Shown here: in pieces, positions 1-8,969 of the stretch
Position numbering within the stretch: position 1 is the stretch's first letter
How the letters are laid out: the number at the start of each line of letters is the position of its first letter
Translations under genes and position numbers: made by a program
Notes under the pieces: model-generated
What the model saw: the letters and a program-made list of their open reading frames with translations, nothing else
Databases searched by the model: none
Told to the model about the DNA's origin: nothing
DNA from: Caballeronia fortuita
Lineage (GTDB): Bacteria > Pseudomonadota > Gammaproteobacteria > Burkholderiales > Burkholderiaceae
Assembly (NCBI RefSeq): GCF_001544835.2
Contig: NZ_FCNX02000001.1
Coordinates: forward strand, 858,616-922,615
Direction: 5' to 3'
Length of the DNA: 64,000 nt

Positions 1-940
1 ACGGCAGCGCGAACTCCGGCAGGAACGGATCGTTGCGCGCGTTCAGGAGCAGCGCGGGCACTTCGATGTGCTTCAGATGCGCGCGGATCGTCGCCGTCGA
101 CCAATAGTGATTGGTGTCGCGAAAGCCGTGCAGCGGCGCGGTGACGACGTTATCGAACTCGTACAGCGTGCGCGCGGCGAGCACGGCGTGGCGGTCGTAG
201 AGCCCGGGATACTGGCCGAGCTTGGCGAGCGCCTTCTTCTTGAGCGATTTCAGGAAGCTGCGCGTGTAGACCATGCCGAAGCCCTGCGAGATCGCGAGGC
301 CGCCCGCGTGGACGTCGAGCGGCGCGGAGATGGCCGCCGCCGCGCTGATGATCGATGCATCCGTGCCGCGCTGACACAGCCAGTGCAGCAGTACGTTGCC
401 GCCGAGCGAGACGCCCGCCGCGACGATCGGCCCGCGATGCGCCTGCGCGAGCCGCCGCAGTATCCAGTCGACTTCGGCGCTGTCCGCGAGATGGTAGAAG
501 CGCGGCAGCAGATTGAGCGGGCCGCTGCAGCTGCGAAAATGCGGCACGACGCCGTGCCAGCCGCGCGCGCGGGCGGCGGCCATCATCGTGCGGGCGTAGT
601 GCGAGTCGGAACTGCCTTCGAGGCCGTGAAAGAGCACGAAGAGCGGGGCGTTGGCGGGTGGATGATCCTGCGGATCGGCTGGATCGTGCGCGAGAAAGTC
701 GAGATCGATGAAATCGCCGTCGGGCGTGTCCCAGCGCTCGCGCCGATACTGCACGGCAGGCTTGCGGCCGAACAAGGCTGGAACGATGGTCTGGGCGTGG
801 CTCGTCGGCAGCCAGCGCGGCGCGTTGTAGAGCCAATCGGCGGCCCTCGGCGCGCTCAGATGCGCCGCTTCTTTCAGTGCGACGGCGAGCGACTTGTCCA
901 CGAACGACGAATCGTGCTTCAACAACGGATCGCGCTTCAT
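1..940 (-). CDS. Alpha/beta hydrolase, YheT family (3' end cut by window edge)
   Basis: Read on the minus strand from ATG at 938-940, preceded by a GGGAGG ribosome site, and open to the left edge, so the C-terminus is missing. The translation starts MKRDPLLKHDSSFVDK and contains a nucleophile elbow GVSLGG (G-x-S-x-G) after a segment FHGLEGSSDS that fits the oxyanion-hole region. The order (APRWLPTSHAQT near the N-terminus, then FHGLEG, then GVSLGG) is that of the YheT/COG0429 group of serine hydrolases. The substrate of this group is not settled. High-GC codon use matches the neighbours. I am confident of the fold and unsure of the reaction. Confidence 0.8.
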   Translation of the reverse strand, partial: MKRDPLLKHDSSFVDKSLAVALKEAAHLSAPRAADWLYNAPRWLPTSHAQTIVPALFGRKPAVQYRRERWDTPDGDFIDLDFLAHDPADPQDHPPANAPLFVLFHGLEGSSDSHYARTMMAAARARGWHGVVPHFRSCSGPLNLLPRFYHLADSAEVDWILRRLAQAHRGPIVAAGVSLGGNVLLHWLCQRGTDASIISAAAAISAPLDVHAGGLAISQGFGMVYTRSFLKSLKKKALAKLGQYPGLYDRHAVLAARTLYEFDNVVTAPLHGFRDTNHYWSTATIRAHLKHIEVPALLLNARNDPFLPEFALP

Positions 941-974
941 GGTCCCTCCCCGGCAGACGTCTTCTTCGAATCTC

Positions 975-1421
975 TTAGTGCAGCGGTCCCTGACCGTGAC
1001 GCAGCTTCGCGGCGAACTGGCCCGCCGTTTCGAGCGGCATCTCGCTTGCGTGAATGTGCGCGATGCGCCATTCGCCGCGCTCGTGAACCATCACGTATGT
1101 CGTGTAGATCATGCGCGGCGCGCTCGCGGGCTCAGCCGGCTGATGCGCCTCGGCGATCGCATACACGACCGTGCCCAGGCTGTCGTACACGCGGATATCG
1201 AGCGGCTCGACGGTCACGGGCTGCGTTTCGAACTGCTTGCCGAGACCGGCGCGGATGCTTTCCAGCCCGTGCAGATGCGTGCCGTCCGCGCACACGCAGG
1301 TGGCGAACTCCTCGTCGATCCACAACGACATCACACTGTCGATGCTGTTATCCGCGACTGCCTGATAGTAAGCGTTGAGAGTATCGGCGGCGGCTTCGAA
1401 GAGGCGGGCGAAACGTGGCAT
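975..1421 (-). CDS. SnoaL/NTF2-like (DUF4440-type) protein
   Basis: A 148-residue protein starting MPRFARLFEAAADTLNAYYQ. An in-frame start 27 codons upstream exists, but that extension is proline- and arginine-rich and looks non-coding. The pattern is an N-terminal helix, then DEEFATCVCADGTHLHG, a VVYAIAEAH strand and a final MVHERGEWRIAHIHAS strand pair, which is typical of small cone-shaped SnoaL-like domains. These proteins can be enzymes or ligand binders, and nothing here fixes the ligand. It lies 34 bases from the hydrolase gene on the same strand and may be co-transcribed with it. The ribosome site is weak, so the start is less certain. Confidence 0.7.
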   Translation of the reverse strand: MPRFARLFEAAADTLNAYYQAVADNSIDSVMSLWIDEEFATCVCADGTHLHGLESIRAGLGKQFETQPVTVEPLDIRVYDSLGTVVYAIAEAHQPAEPASAPRMIYTTYVMVHERGEWRIAHIHASEMPLETAGQFAAKLRHGQGPLH

Positions 1422-1612
1422 GGCTCGTGGGTCTCTGGCATTCGGTGCTTTGCGCCGCGCGCTGCCGCTCGAAGGCGGAGCAACGACGACGGCGCGCTGC
1501 ATCGGTCATTGGTCAAAGCATGCCCCCGTTCGGAGACATTCGCGTGTCCGCACCCGCACACACGGCCGGAAACCGCCGAATGAACACGCGATTCCGACGC
1601 GTGAGCGCAACA

Positions 1613-2686
1613 TCAGCGATGCGCGAGCAGCATTCCGCGCAAATCGCCGAAGACCTGTTCGGCCGAGAGTTCGCGAAGGCAGTTCAGATGGCCGAGCGGA
1701 CACTCGCGGGCAAAGCACGGACTGCATTCAAGATGCAGCCATTGTACCTTTGCGAGATCGGACAAGGGCGGCGTATGGCGCGGATCGGTCGAGCCATAGA
1801 CCGCGACGAGCGGACGGCGCGACGCCGCCGCGACGTGCATCAGCCCGGAGTCGTTGGTCACGACCGCGCTCGCCCGCGAGATCAGCGCGCATGCTTCGCC
1901 GAGCGAGGTCTGGCCGCACAGGTTGCGCACCATCGGCGCGCGCTCCGCGATGGCCTGCGCGATCGGCGCATCCTTCTTCGAACCGAGCGCGATGATGCGT
2001 GCATACGGAAACGACTGCGCGACGAACTGCGCGAGCGACGCAAAGTGCTCCGGCGGCCAGCGTTTGGCCGGGCCATATTCCGCGCCGGGGCAGAACACGA
2101 CGAGCGGCGTGCGCGTGTCGAGATTGAAGCGCGCCGACACCCGTGCGGCTTCGTTCGGATCGGCCTCGAGGCGCGGCACCGGCAGCGTCTGCGCGTCGGG
2201 CGCGGCGGCGGCTTCGGGCTGCGCGAAGCGGTCGACGAACGGCAGCTTCGCCCCCGGCGCGTAAGCGAGGGCCGCGTAATGCGCGGTCATCGGCGGACGC
2301 TCGGTCTTCGGCGGATTCGCATGGCGCACGTTCAAAAGCCCGTAGCGGCTCTCGCCCTTATAACCGATGCGCAGGTTGATGCCCGCCATCCACGGAATCA
2401 GCGCCGATTTGACCGAGTTGGGCAGCACGTAGGCGGCGTCGTAGCCGACATCGCGCAAATCGCTCGCGAGCTGCCAGCGGCGCAGCAGTTGCAGCTTGCC
2501 ATGCGCGAGGTCGGTCGCGTAGACATCGCGGATTTCGGGCATGCGTTCGAGCACGGGCGCGACCCAGGTCGGCGCGACGGCGTCGATCGCGATGCGTGGA
2601 TGGAGCTTGCGCAAAAGCGTGAAGAGCGGCTGCGCCATCAATGCGTCACCGATCCAGTTCGGTGCTATAACCAGCGCACGGCGCAT
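1613..2686 (-). CDS. waaF: ADP-heptose:LPS heptosyltransferase II (WaaF)
   Basis: A 357-residue GT9-family glycosyltransferase that adds the second L-glycero-D-manno-heptose to the lipopolysaccharide inner core at the cytoplasmic face. The N-terminus MRRALVIAPNWIGDALM is the family signature. The C-terminal half has FCPGAEYGPAKRWP and TNDSGLMHVAAA, which form the nucleotide-sugar site in this family. The length matches other WaaF proteins. It is followed 130 bases upstream (on its own 5' side) by the zinc-finger gene and ilvE, a common Burkholderia arrangement. I see no frameshift. Confidence 0.93.
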   Translation of the reverse strand: MRRALVIAPNWIGDALMAQPLFTLLRKLHPRIAIDAVAPTWVAPVLERMPEIRDVYATDLAHGKLQLLRRWQLASDLRDVGYDAAYVLPNSVKSALIPWMAGINLRIGYKGESRYGLLNVRHANPPKTERPPMTAHYAALAYAPGAKLPFVDRFAQPEAAAAPDAQTLPVPRLEADPNEAARVSARFNLDTRTPLVVFCPGAEYGPAKRWPPEHFASLAQFVAQSFPYARIIALGSKKDAPIAQAIAERAPMVRNLCGQTSLGEACALISRASAVVTNDSGLMHVAAASRRPLVAVYGSTDPRHTPPLSDLAKVQWLHLECSPCFARECPLGHLNCLRELSAEQVFGDLRGMLLAHR

Positions 2687-2817
2687 CTTTCGTTATCCGA
2701 TCTCAAAATGAACGCGGCCCGCCGCCTTGGGGCGAGCCGTCGATTGTCGTGGGAGTGTTAGCGCGCCGGCGTGCGGCGCGCATGAATCAAGGCAAGGCGC
2801 GGCCAGCGCCCCGCGCT

Positions 2818-3015
2818 TTAGTGACCGCCCTTGAGCACTTCGCCGTCTTTCAGCTTGTAGCGCGTGCCGCAATACGGGCAGCGCGCTTCACCGTGCGTCA
2901 CGTCGATGAACACGCGCGGATGCGTGCTCCAGCGCTGCATCTTCGGATTCGGGCAGAAGGCCGGCAGGTCCTTCGCCGACAATTCCACCAGCGGCATTTC
3001 CTTCAGGTCGCTCAT
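2818..3015 (-). CDS. Small zinc-finger domain protein
   Basis: A 65-residue protein starting MSDLKEMPLVELSAKDLPAFC. It contains a CPNP motif, an H-x-R segment and a C-terminal CPYCGTRYKL knuckle, so it can supply zinc ligands (Cys, His and Cys-x2-Cys). This matches the short zinc-finger CHCC-type family related to the NDUFS6 accessory subunit of complex I, often found beside ilvE in beta-proteobacteria. The gene lies 47 bases downstream of ilvE on the same strand, so the two are probably in one operon. Its exact role is unknown. Confidence 0.85.
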   Translation of the reverse strand: MSDLKEMPLVELSAKDLPAFCPNPKMQRWSTHPRVFIDVTHGEARCPYCGTRYKLKDGEVLKGGH

Positions 3016-3062
3016 TGCTATCTCTTGTCTCAAGTCTTGCGTTGCTAACGGGAGGAGGCCGG

Positions 3063-3983
3063 TCAGACCTTCGCGAGCCAGCTCGCGTACTTCTCGTTCT
3101 TGCCGCCGACGACGTCGAAGAACGCGCTTTGCAGCTTTTCCGTGATCGGGCCGCGCTTGCCGGCGCCGATGGTGCGGTTGTCCAGCTCGCGGATCGGCGT
3201 GACTTCGGCGGCGGTGCCGGTGAAGAACGCTTCGTCGCAGGTGTAGACCTCGTCGCGCGTGATGCGCTTTTCGATCACCGGAATGCCGAAATCGCGCGCG
3301 AGCGTGATGACCGTGTCGCGCGTGATGCCGTCGAGGCACGAAGCCAGGTCGGGCGTATAGATCTTGCCGTTGTTCACGAGAAAGAAGTTCTCGCCGGAGC
3401 CTTCGGATACGTAGCCGTCCACGTCGAGCAGCAGCGCTTCGTCGTAGCCGTCGGCGACCGCTTCCTGATTGGCAAGGATCGAGTTCACGTACCAGCCGGA
3501 CGCCTTCGCGCGCACCATCGACACGTTCACGTGATGGCGCGTGAACGACGACGTCTTCACGCGGATGCCCTTCGCGAGCCCGTCTTCGCCGAGATACGCG
3601 CCCCACGGCCATGCGGCGATGGCCACATGAATGGTGTTGCCCTTCGCCGACACGCCGAGCTTCTCCGAGCCGACCCAGATGATCGGGCGCAGATAGCACG
3701 ACTCCAGGTTGTTCGCCTTCACGACTTCGAGTTGCGCGGCTTCGAGCGTCGCGGCATCGAACGGAACGTCCATCTGGAAGATCTTCGCCGAGTTGAGCAG
3801 GCGCTTCGTATGCTCCTTCAGACGGAAAATGGCCGTGCCCTGCGCGGTCTTGTATGCGCGCACGCCTTCGAAGACGCCCATGCCGTAGTGCAACGTGTGG
3901 GTCAGAACATGGATCTTGGCATCACGCCAGTCGATCAGCTTGCCATCCATCCAGATCTTGCCGTCGCGGTCGGCCATTGACAT
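3063..3983 (-). CDS. ilvE: Branched-chain amino-acid aminotransferase
   Basis: A 306-residue class IV PLP aminotransferase that interconverts leucine, isoleucine and valine with their 2-oxo acids. The family signature is present: GMGVFEGVRAY near residue 35, the likely PLP lysine in RAKASGWYVNS, then GYDEALLLD, EGSGENFF and FFTGTAAEVTP. The first ATG (MSMADRDGK) has an AGGAG ribosome site about 6 bases upstream; an ATG two codons later is possible. It is transcribed away from azlCD, which encode a branched-chain amino-acid exporter, so synthesis and export genes are back to back. Confidence 0.95.
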   Translation of the reverse strand: MSMADRDGKIWMDGKLIDWRDAKIHVLTHTLHYGMGVFEGVRAYKTAQGTAIFRLKEHTKRLLNSAKIFQMDVPFDAATLEAAQLEVVKANNLESCYLRPIIWVGSEKLGVSAKGNTIHVAIAAWPWGAYLGEDGLAKGIRVKTSSFTRHHVNVSMVRAKASGWYVNSILANQEAVADGYDEALLLDVDGYVSEGSGENFFLVNNGKIYTPDLASCLDGITRDTVITLARDFGIPVIEKRITRDEVYTCDEAFFTGTAAEVTPIRELDNRTIGAGKRGPITEKLQSAFFDVVGGKNEKYASWLAKV

Positions 3984-4299
3984 ACGGTTCTCCTAGCTGT
4001 CTCGTTCAAGTGAGTTCGGGGCAAGCCGCCCGCGGCTCCGGGGCGGCGGCGCCCGTGCGCAATGGCGCGCGTTCGTGGATCTGCGACTGCGGGGAACGCG
4101 CGCTGCAAAGGCGCGAAGGCGGCGAAAGACGTCCATTTTAGCGTCTTTTCGCGACGAAACCGATCTTGGAGCGCCTTTCACGACGCTATAATTTGCCTTT
4201 CGCCGTCCGCTGAAAACCGCGGAAAGAAACGGCGCGGTTCGCCATTCCCGATTTTCCCGGTTTTTCCCGATCCATCGCGCAATCGATCGAGGCCGCGCG
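3984..4299. promoter_or_regulatory. Divergent ilvE / azlCD intergenic region
   Basis: A 316-base spacer between the starts of ilvE (minus) and azlC (plus). On plus, TATAAT at 4187-4192 is preceded by TTGGAG at 4166-4171, giving a -10/-35 pair with a short 15-base spacer about 105 bases before azlC. No clear leader peptide or terminator-antiterminator was seen. No convincing open reading frame fills the spacer. Confidence 0.45.
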
Positions 4300-5085
4300 G
4301 TGGCATCACGGGTCGTTCTGATCGCCTCGCATTCGCCCATGCTTCAACGGTTGTCCGACACGAATCGCCGCGCTTTCTTCGAAGGCGTGCGCACCTTCTC
4401 TCCCGCCGTTCTGGCGACATTCTCCTGGGGCCTCGTCACCGGCATCGCGATGACGAAGTCCGTGCTCACCGTGCCGCAGGCGCTCGGCATGTCGTTCGCG
4501 GTGTACGCGGGCTCGTCGCAACTCGCGGTGTTGCCGCTCTTTGCCGCGAAACTGCCGCTGTGGACGATTCTCCTGACCGCCGCGATGGTCAACCTGCGCT
4601 TCGTGATCTTCAGTGCGGGGCTCGCGCCGCACTTTTCCTATCTGCCGCTCAAGCGCCGTCTGCTGCTCGGCTACTTCAACGGCGACATCATCTATCTGAT
4701 GTTCTCGAAGCGGAATTTCCCGGTCGGCTGGCAGCCCGGCAAGGAAGCGTTCTTCTGGGGACTGGCGATATCGAGCTGGCTGTCGTGGCAAAGCTCGTCC
4801 GTGTTGGGCATTCTGCTCGCGAGCCTCATTCCCGATAACTGGGGCCTCGAGCTTGCCGGCACGCTCGCGCTGATTCCGCTCATCGTCTCGGCGATCGCCA
4901 CCCGCTCCACACTAGCGGCCGTCGCTGTGGCGAGCGTCGTCGCGCTGCTGGCGTTCGATCTGCCGTATCGCTTCGGCCTGCCGCTCGCGGTGTTCGCGGC
5001 GCTCGTCGCGGGCACGCTCGCGGATGTCGTCGCCGAACGCGCCGCGCCTAAATCCGCGTCCGATGTCACGAGGTCCACCCGATGA
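4300..5085 (+). CDS. azlC: Branched-chain amino-acid exporter large subunit, AzlC family
   Basis: A 261-residue hydrophobic inner-membrane protein. The sequence FFEGVRTFSPAVLATFSWGL followed by GMSFAVYAGSSQLA is typical of AzlC (LIV-E family) proteins, which export branched-chain amino acids with AzlD. The chosen GTG start has a GAGG motif about 8 bases upstream; an ATG at 4339 (MLQRLSDTNRR) is an alternative and gives a more usual family length. The stop overlaps the start of azlD by 4 bases. A role in exporting valine, leucine or isoleucine is supported by the ilvE neighbour but not proven. Confidence 0.87.
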   Translation: MASRVVLIASHSPMLQRLSDTNRRAFFEGVRTFSPAVLATFSWGLVTGIAMTKSVLTVPQALGMSFAVYAGSSQLAVLPLFAAKLPLWTILLTAAMVNLRFVIFSAGLAPHFSYLPLKRRLLLGYFNGDIIYLMFSKRNFPVGWQPGKEAFFWGLAISSWLSWQSSSVLGILLASLIPDNWGLELAGTLALIPLIVSAIATRSTLAAVAVASVVALLAFDLPYRFGLPLAVFAALVAGTLADVVAERAAPKSASDVTRSTR

Positions 5086-5405
5086 GCGCGCTGCACGTCT
5101 GGCTCGCGATTCTCGGCATGGGCGCGGTGACGGCGGTGACGCGCGCGCTCTTTCTGATCGGCGGCGAGCGCATGGTGCTGCCGCCGCGCGTGCAGCGCGT
5201 GCTGCGCTATGCGCCGGCCGCGGCACTCGCGGCCGTCGTCGTGCCCGATCTGCTCGTGACGCACGCGGGCATTTCGCTCGGGTTGTCGAATCATGCGCTG
5301 TGGGCATCGGCGGCGGGGCTCGCGTACTACCTGTGGCGGCGCGGCATGATGGGCACCATCGCCGTCGGCATGGCCGTGTTCACGCTTCTGCGGCTCGTGG
5401 TGTGA
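5082..5405 (+). CDS. azlD: AzlD family membrane protein
   Basis: A 107-residue protein with about three or four membrane segments (for example LAILGMGAVTAVTRALFLIG, then AAALAAVVVPDLLV, then a C-terminal GTIAVGMAVFTLLRLVV). It is the small partner of AzlC in the branched-chain amino-acid export pair. The ATGA overlap with azlC implies coupled translation. No terminator is obvious just downstream. Confidence 0.88.
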   Translation: MSALHVWLAILGMGAVTAVTRALFLIGGERMVLPPRVQRVLRYAPAAALAAVVVPDLLVTHAGISLGLSNHALWASAAGLAYYLWRRGMMGTIAVGMAVFTLLRLVV

Positions 5406-5814
5406 AGGGCGCGGGGGCATCGCGCATCGTGCCTCGCCAAATACGCGTCATCAACGATTGCCCGCTAAAAGCGGCCGGGTTCATCGGTTAAAATGAGGGT
5501 CTTTCCCGAGTGAGCGAGGTCGAAAGTGTGTCCGGCAGTCACCGCGCTACGGTTTTGCAACTCGTTTTGCAATACGCCGCTCCCGGCCGCCGCGCCGCGC
5601 CCGGGCAGGGTTTGCGCACATCTCCGGATACATCTGTCCGATCCCTTTCTCCCGCATCCCGCACGCGCGTTCGGCTTTGCCGCGCGTCCTTCGCCGCCAG
5701 CTTGATCCGCGCGCGAGCCGTCCTGCCCGGCGGCCCGCGCGCGGCGACTCCACGAACCGGCCGGCCCCGACGGCCGTTCCCGCCCGAACCGCTTCCTCAC
5801 CTACGTTGACTCCC
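5406..5814. other. Intergenic region upstream of pgk
   Basis: A 409-base stretch without a credible gene. Reading frames across it give proline- and arginine-rich translations typical of non-coding high-GC DNA. A TTAAAAT hexamer near 5488-5494 could be a -10 element, but I could not pair it with a -35 at normal spacing. It presumably holds the pgk promoter and a long 5' leader. Confidence 0.4.
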
Positions 5815-7011
5815 ATGACGAAAGTACTGCGTTTCACCGATCTGATCGCCGAAGGCAAAGTCTCCGGCAAGCGTGTGTTCATCCGCGCGGATCTCAACGT
5901 GCCGCAAGACGATAACGGCAATATCACCGAAGATACGCGCGTGCGCGCCTCGGTCCCGGCGATCAGGGCCGCGCTCGACGCCGGCGCCGCCGTGATGGTC
6001 ACGTCCCATCTGGGCCGCCCGACCGAAGGCCAGTTCAAGCCGGAAGATTCACTGGCGCCAGTCGCGAAGCGTCTGTCCGAACTGCTCGGCCGCGACGTTC
6101 CGCTCGTCGCCGACTGGGTCGCCGGCGTGGAGGTTCAGCCGGGCAACGTCGTGCTGCTGGAAAACTGCCGCTGCAACAAGGGCGAAAAGAAGAACGACGA
6201 CGGCCTCGCGCAAAAAATGGCAAAGCTCTGCGACGTCTACGTGAACGACGCGTTCGGCACCGCGCACCGCGCCGAAGCCACGACGCACGGCATCGCGAAG
6301 TACGCGCCGGTCGCTTGCGCGGGCCCGCTGCTCGCCGCCGAACTCGACGCGCTCGGAAAGGCGCTCGGCAACCCGAAGCGTCCGCTCGTCGCGATCGTCG
6401 CGGGCTCGAAGGTGTCGACCAAGCTGACTATTCTCAAGTCGCTCGCCGAGAAGGTCGATCAGCTGATCGTCGGCGGCGGTATCGCCAATACGTTCATGCT
6501 CGCGTCGGGGCTCAAGATCGGCAAGTCGCTGGCCGAAGCCGATCTCGTCGGCGAGGCGAAGGAAATCATCGATCAGGCGCGCACGCGCGGCGCATCGGTG
6601 CCGATTCCGAGCGATGTCGTCACCGCGAAGGAATTCGCCGCGACCGCGAAGGCGGAAACGAAGCCCGTCGCCGATGTGGCCGACGACGACCTGATCCTCG
6701 ACATCGGCCCGGACACCGCCAAGGCGCTCGCCGCGCAACTGGAGACGGCCGGCACGATCGTCTGGAACGGCCCGGTCGGCGTATTCGAATTCGACCAGTT
6801 CGGCAACGGCACGAAGACGCTCGCGCAAGCCATCGCGAATTCGTCGGCGTTCTCGATTGCGGGCGGCGGCGACACGCTCGCGGCCATCGCGAAATACGAC
6901 ATCGCGGACAAGGTGAGTTACATCTCGACGGGCGGCGGCGCGTTCCTGGAATTCCTCGAAGGCAAGACGCTGCCCGCGGTCGAAGTGCTCGAATCCCGCG
7001 CCGGGGCCTGA
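5815..7011 (+). CDS. pgk: Phosphoglycerate kinase
   Basis: A 398-residue enzyme of lower glycolysis that converts 1,3-bisphosphoglycerate and ADP to 3-phosphoglycerate and ATP. Motifs seen: [12 protein letters not shown] at the N-terminus, [23 protein letters not shown], and the C-terminal nucleotide loop AGGGDTLAA. The start at [10 protein letters not shown] gives the standard length; the frame is open further upstream, but that part is not protein-like. It begins a glycolysis block with pyk and fba on the same strand. Confidence 0.97.
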   Translation: MTKVLRFTDLIAEGKVSGKRVFIRADLNVPQDDNGNITEDTRVRASVPAIRAALDAGAAVMVTSHLGRPTEGQFKPEDSLAPVAKRLSELLGRDVPLVADWVAGVEVQPGNVVLLENCRCNKGEKKNDDGLAQKMAKLCDVYVNDAFGTAHRAEATTHGIAKYAPVACAGPLLAAELDALGKALGNPKRPLVAIVAGSKVSTKLTILKSLAEKVDQLIVGGGIANTFMLASGLKIGKSLAEADLVGEAKEIIDQARTRGASVPIPSDVVTAKEFAATAKAETKPVADVADDDLILDIGPDTAKALAAQLETAGTIVWNGPVGVFEFDQFGNGTKTLAQAIANSSAFSIAGGGDTLAAIAKYDIADKVSYISTGGGAFLEFLEGKTLPAVEVLESRAGA

Positions 7012-7015
7012 CGCG

Positions 7016-7354
7016 TTGGCGGCCCGAGGCAATCCGGCGAAAGCAGGGAAGAAGGGCGCGCCAGCCGGCGGCGCGCAAGAAGACGTGCTCGACAACGGCG
7101 ATCGACTCGAAGCAGCCGCGCAAGCGGCGCTCGTGATCGCCGAAGCAGCGGAACGCGAAGGCGAAGCAGCATTTTCGGAGATTGAAACGCCTCCGGTCAT
7201 CATCGGCGGCGTGCCCGCCCATGCCTTCATGGAAATCGACAAAGCGACGCCGGCACGAACCGGCGCGCGCGCGCAACCGGTGAGCAATACCTCACTGCAA
7301 GCGCAACGTGCTCGCAGCCTCAACACGGGCGTTCCTACAGAGACGAGGAAAGAC
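7016..7354 (+). other. Open 113-codon stretch in frame with pyk (unassigned)
   Basis: The gap between pgk and pyk is open in the pyk frame from a TTG at 7016, five bases after the pgk stop, up to the pyk ATG. The third codon positions are mostly G or C, as in real genes here, and the translation is rich in Ala, Glu and Gly (for example AALVIAEAAEREGEAAFSE). It could be a chance open frame, a small separate gene or an N-terminal extension of pyruvate kinase. I do not recognise a family. The good ribosome site at the pyk ATG argues against an extension. Confidence 0.3.
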
Positions 7355-8791
7355 ATGCATCGCGCTACCAAGATTGTTGCCACCATCGGCCCGGCTTCGA
7401 CGAGTCCGGACATCCTGCTGCAAATGCTGCAGGCGGGCCTCGACGTCGTTCGCTTCAACTTCTCGCACGGCACCGCCGACGACCACCGCCAGCGCGCCGA
7501 AATCGTCCGCGAGGCGGCGCGCCAGGTCGGTCGCGAAGTCGCGATCATGGCGGACCTGCAAGGTCCGAAGATCCGCGTCGGCAAGTTCGAGAACAACAAG
7601 ACCATGCTGGTGGCGGGCAATCCGTTCATCCTCGACGCGAATTGCGCGCTCGGCAACAACGAGCGCGTCGGGCTCGACTACAAGGATCTGCCGCGCGATC
7701 TGCGCGCGGGCGACGTGCTGCTCCTCAACGACGGCCTCATCGTGCTCGACGTGACGCGCGTGATCGGCGAAGAGATTCACACGACGGTGAAGGTCGGCGG
7801 CGAGTTGTCGAACAACAAGGGCATCAACCGTCAGGGCGGCGGGCTGACCGCGCCCGCGCTGACCGAGAAGGACATGGAGGACATCAAGACGGCGATGTCG
7901 CTCGGCGCGGATTTCGTCGCGGTGTCGTTCCCGAAGAACGCGACCGACATGGAAATGGCGCGGCAACTCGCGAACATCGCGGGCGCGCCGTACGGCATCA
8001 AGCCGAAGATGATCGCGAAGATCGAGCGCGCCGAAGCCATTCCGGCGCTGCAAGGCATTCTCGACGCGTCCGACGGCATCATGGTCGCACGCGGCGATCT
8101 CGCGGTGGAAGTCGGCAACGCGGCGGTTCCGGCGCTGCAAAAGCGCATGATCCGCATGGCGCGCGAGTCGAACAAGCTCGTGATCACCGCCACGCAGATG
8201 ATGGAATCGATGATCCACGCGCCCGTGCCGACCCGCGCCGAAGTGTCCGACGTGGCGAACGCCGTGCTCGACGGCACCGACGCCGTGATGCTTTCCGCCG
8301 AAACCGCCGCCGGCAAATATCCGGTCACGACCATCGAAACGATGGCCGCCATCTGCATCGAGGCGGAGAAGTCGGAAGAGTCGCAGCTCGACCGCGATTT
8401 CCTCGACCGCACGTTCACGCGCATCGACCAGAGTATCGCGATGGGCGCGCTCTTCACGGCGTTCCATCTCGGCGCGAAGGCCGTCGTCGCATTGACGGAA
8501 TCCGGCTCGACGGCGTTGTGGATGTCGCGTCACTGGACGCACGTGCCGATCTTCGCGCTGACGCCGCGCGTGTCGAGCGAGCGCACGATGTCGCTGTATC
8601 GCAACGTGACGCCGCTGCACGTCGACACCAACATGGACCGCGACACCGCGTTGAATCAGGCGCTCGAAGTGGTCGTGTCGAAGGGCTATGCGGCGCGCGG
8701 CGACATGGTCGTCCTGACGGTCGGCGAGCCGATGGGTCAGGCGGGCGGCACCAACACGCTGAAGATCGTGCGCGTGGGCGATCACTTCTGA
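7355..8791 (+). CDS. pyk: Pyruvate kinase
   Basis: A 478-residue enzyme that makes pyruvate and ATP from phosphoenolpyruvate and ADP. It starts MHRATKIVATIGPAS, with an ACGAGGA ribosome site. Family landmarks are RFNFSHG, MADLQGPKIRVG, the active-site segment KIERAEAI, MVARGDLAVEVG and TATQMMESM, followed by the regulatory C-terminal domain (ALTESGSTALWMSRH). It lies between pgk and fba, and is probably part of a constitutive glycolytic block. Confidence 0.97.
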   Translation: MHRATKIVATIGPASTSPDILLQMLQAGLDVVRFNFSHGTADDHRQRAEIVREAARQVGREVAIMADLQGPKIRVGKFENNKTMLVAGNPFILDANCALGNNERVGLDYKDLPRDLRAGDVLLLNDGLIVLDVTRVIGEEIHTTVKVGGELSNNKGINRQGGGLTAPALTEKDMEDIKTAMSLGADFVAVSFPKNATDMEMARQLANIAGAPYGIKPKMIAKIERAEAIPALQGILDASDGIMVARGDLAVEVGNAAVPALQKRMIRMARESNKLVITATQMMESMIHAPVPTRAEVSDVANAVLDGTDAVMLSAETAAGKYPVTTIETMAAICIEAEKSEESQLDRDFLDRTFTRIDQSIAMGALFTAFHLGAKAVVALTESGSTALWMSRHWTHVPIFALTPRVSSERTMSLYRNVTPLHVDTNMDRDTALNQALEVVVSKGYAARGDMVVLTVGEPMGQAGGTNTLKIVRVGDHF

Positions 8792-8843
8792 GCTTTTTTG
8801 AGAACGCTGCGCGGTCAAACGCCGCGCGATGTGTCGCAAGTCC

Positions 8844-8878
8844 GGAACGAGCGCGGTCCCAGCAGCCGCGCTCGTTCC
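8844..8878 (+). other. Strong hairpin between pyk and fba
   Basis: A perfect 13-base inverted repeat, GGAACGAGCGCGG at 8844-8856 and CCGCGCTCGTTCC at 8866-8878, with a 9-base loop. There is no run of T after it, so it is not a classical intrinsic terminator. A weaker inverted repeat (GCGCGG / CCGCGC) lies just before, at about 8809-8827. It may attenuate or stabilise the transcript between the two glycolytic genes. Confidence 0.55.
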
Positions 8879-8969
8879 ATCAAGCGCGCAAGATGACGAA
8901 GACAAAACCGCCCGAGAGCGGAACCGGGCGCGCTGAAGAATTCGTTTTACATCATGGAGTTTCACCACA

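Noticed and set aside
5458..5494. TTGCCC and TAAAAT before pgk as a sigma-70 promoter
   Set aside because: The spacing is about 25 bases, too long for a normal -35/-10 pair.
8844..8878. The pyk-fba hairpin as an intrinsic terminator
   Set aside because: No T run follows the stem, so only a structural or regulatory role is proposed.
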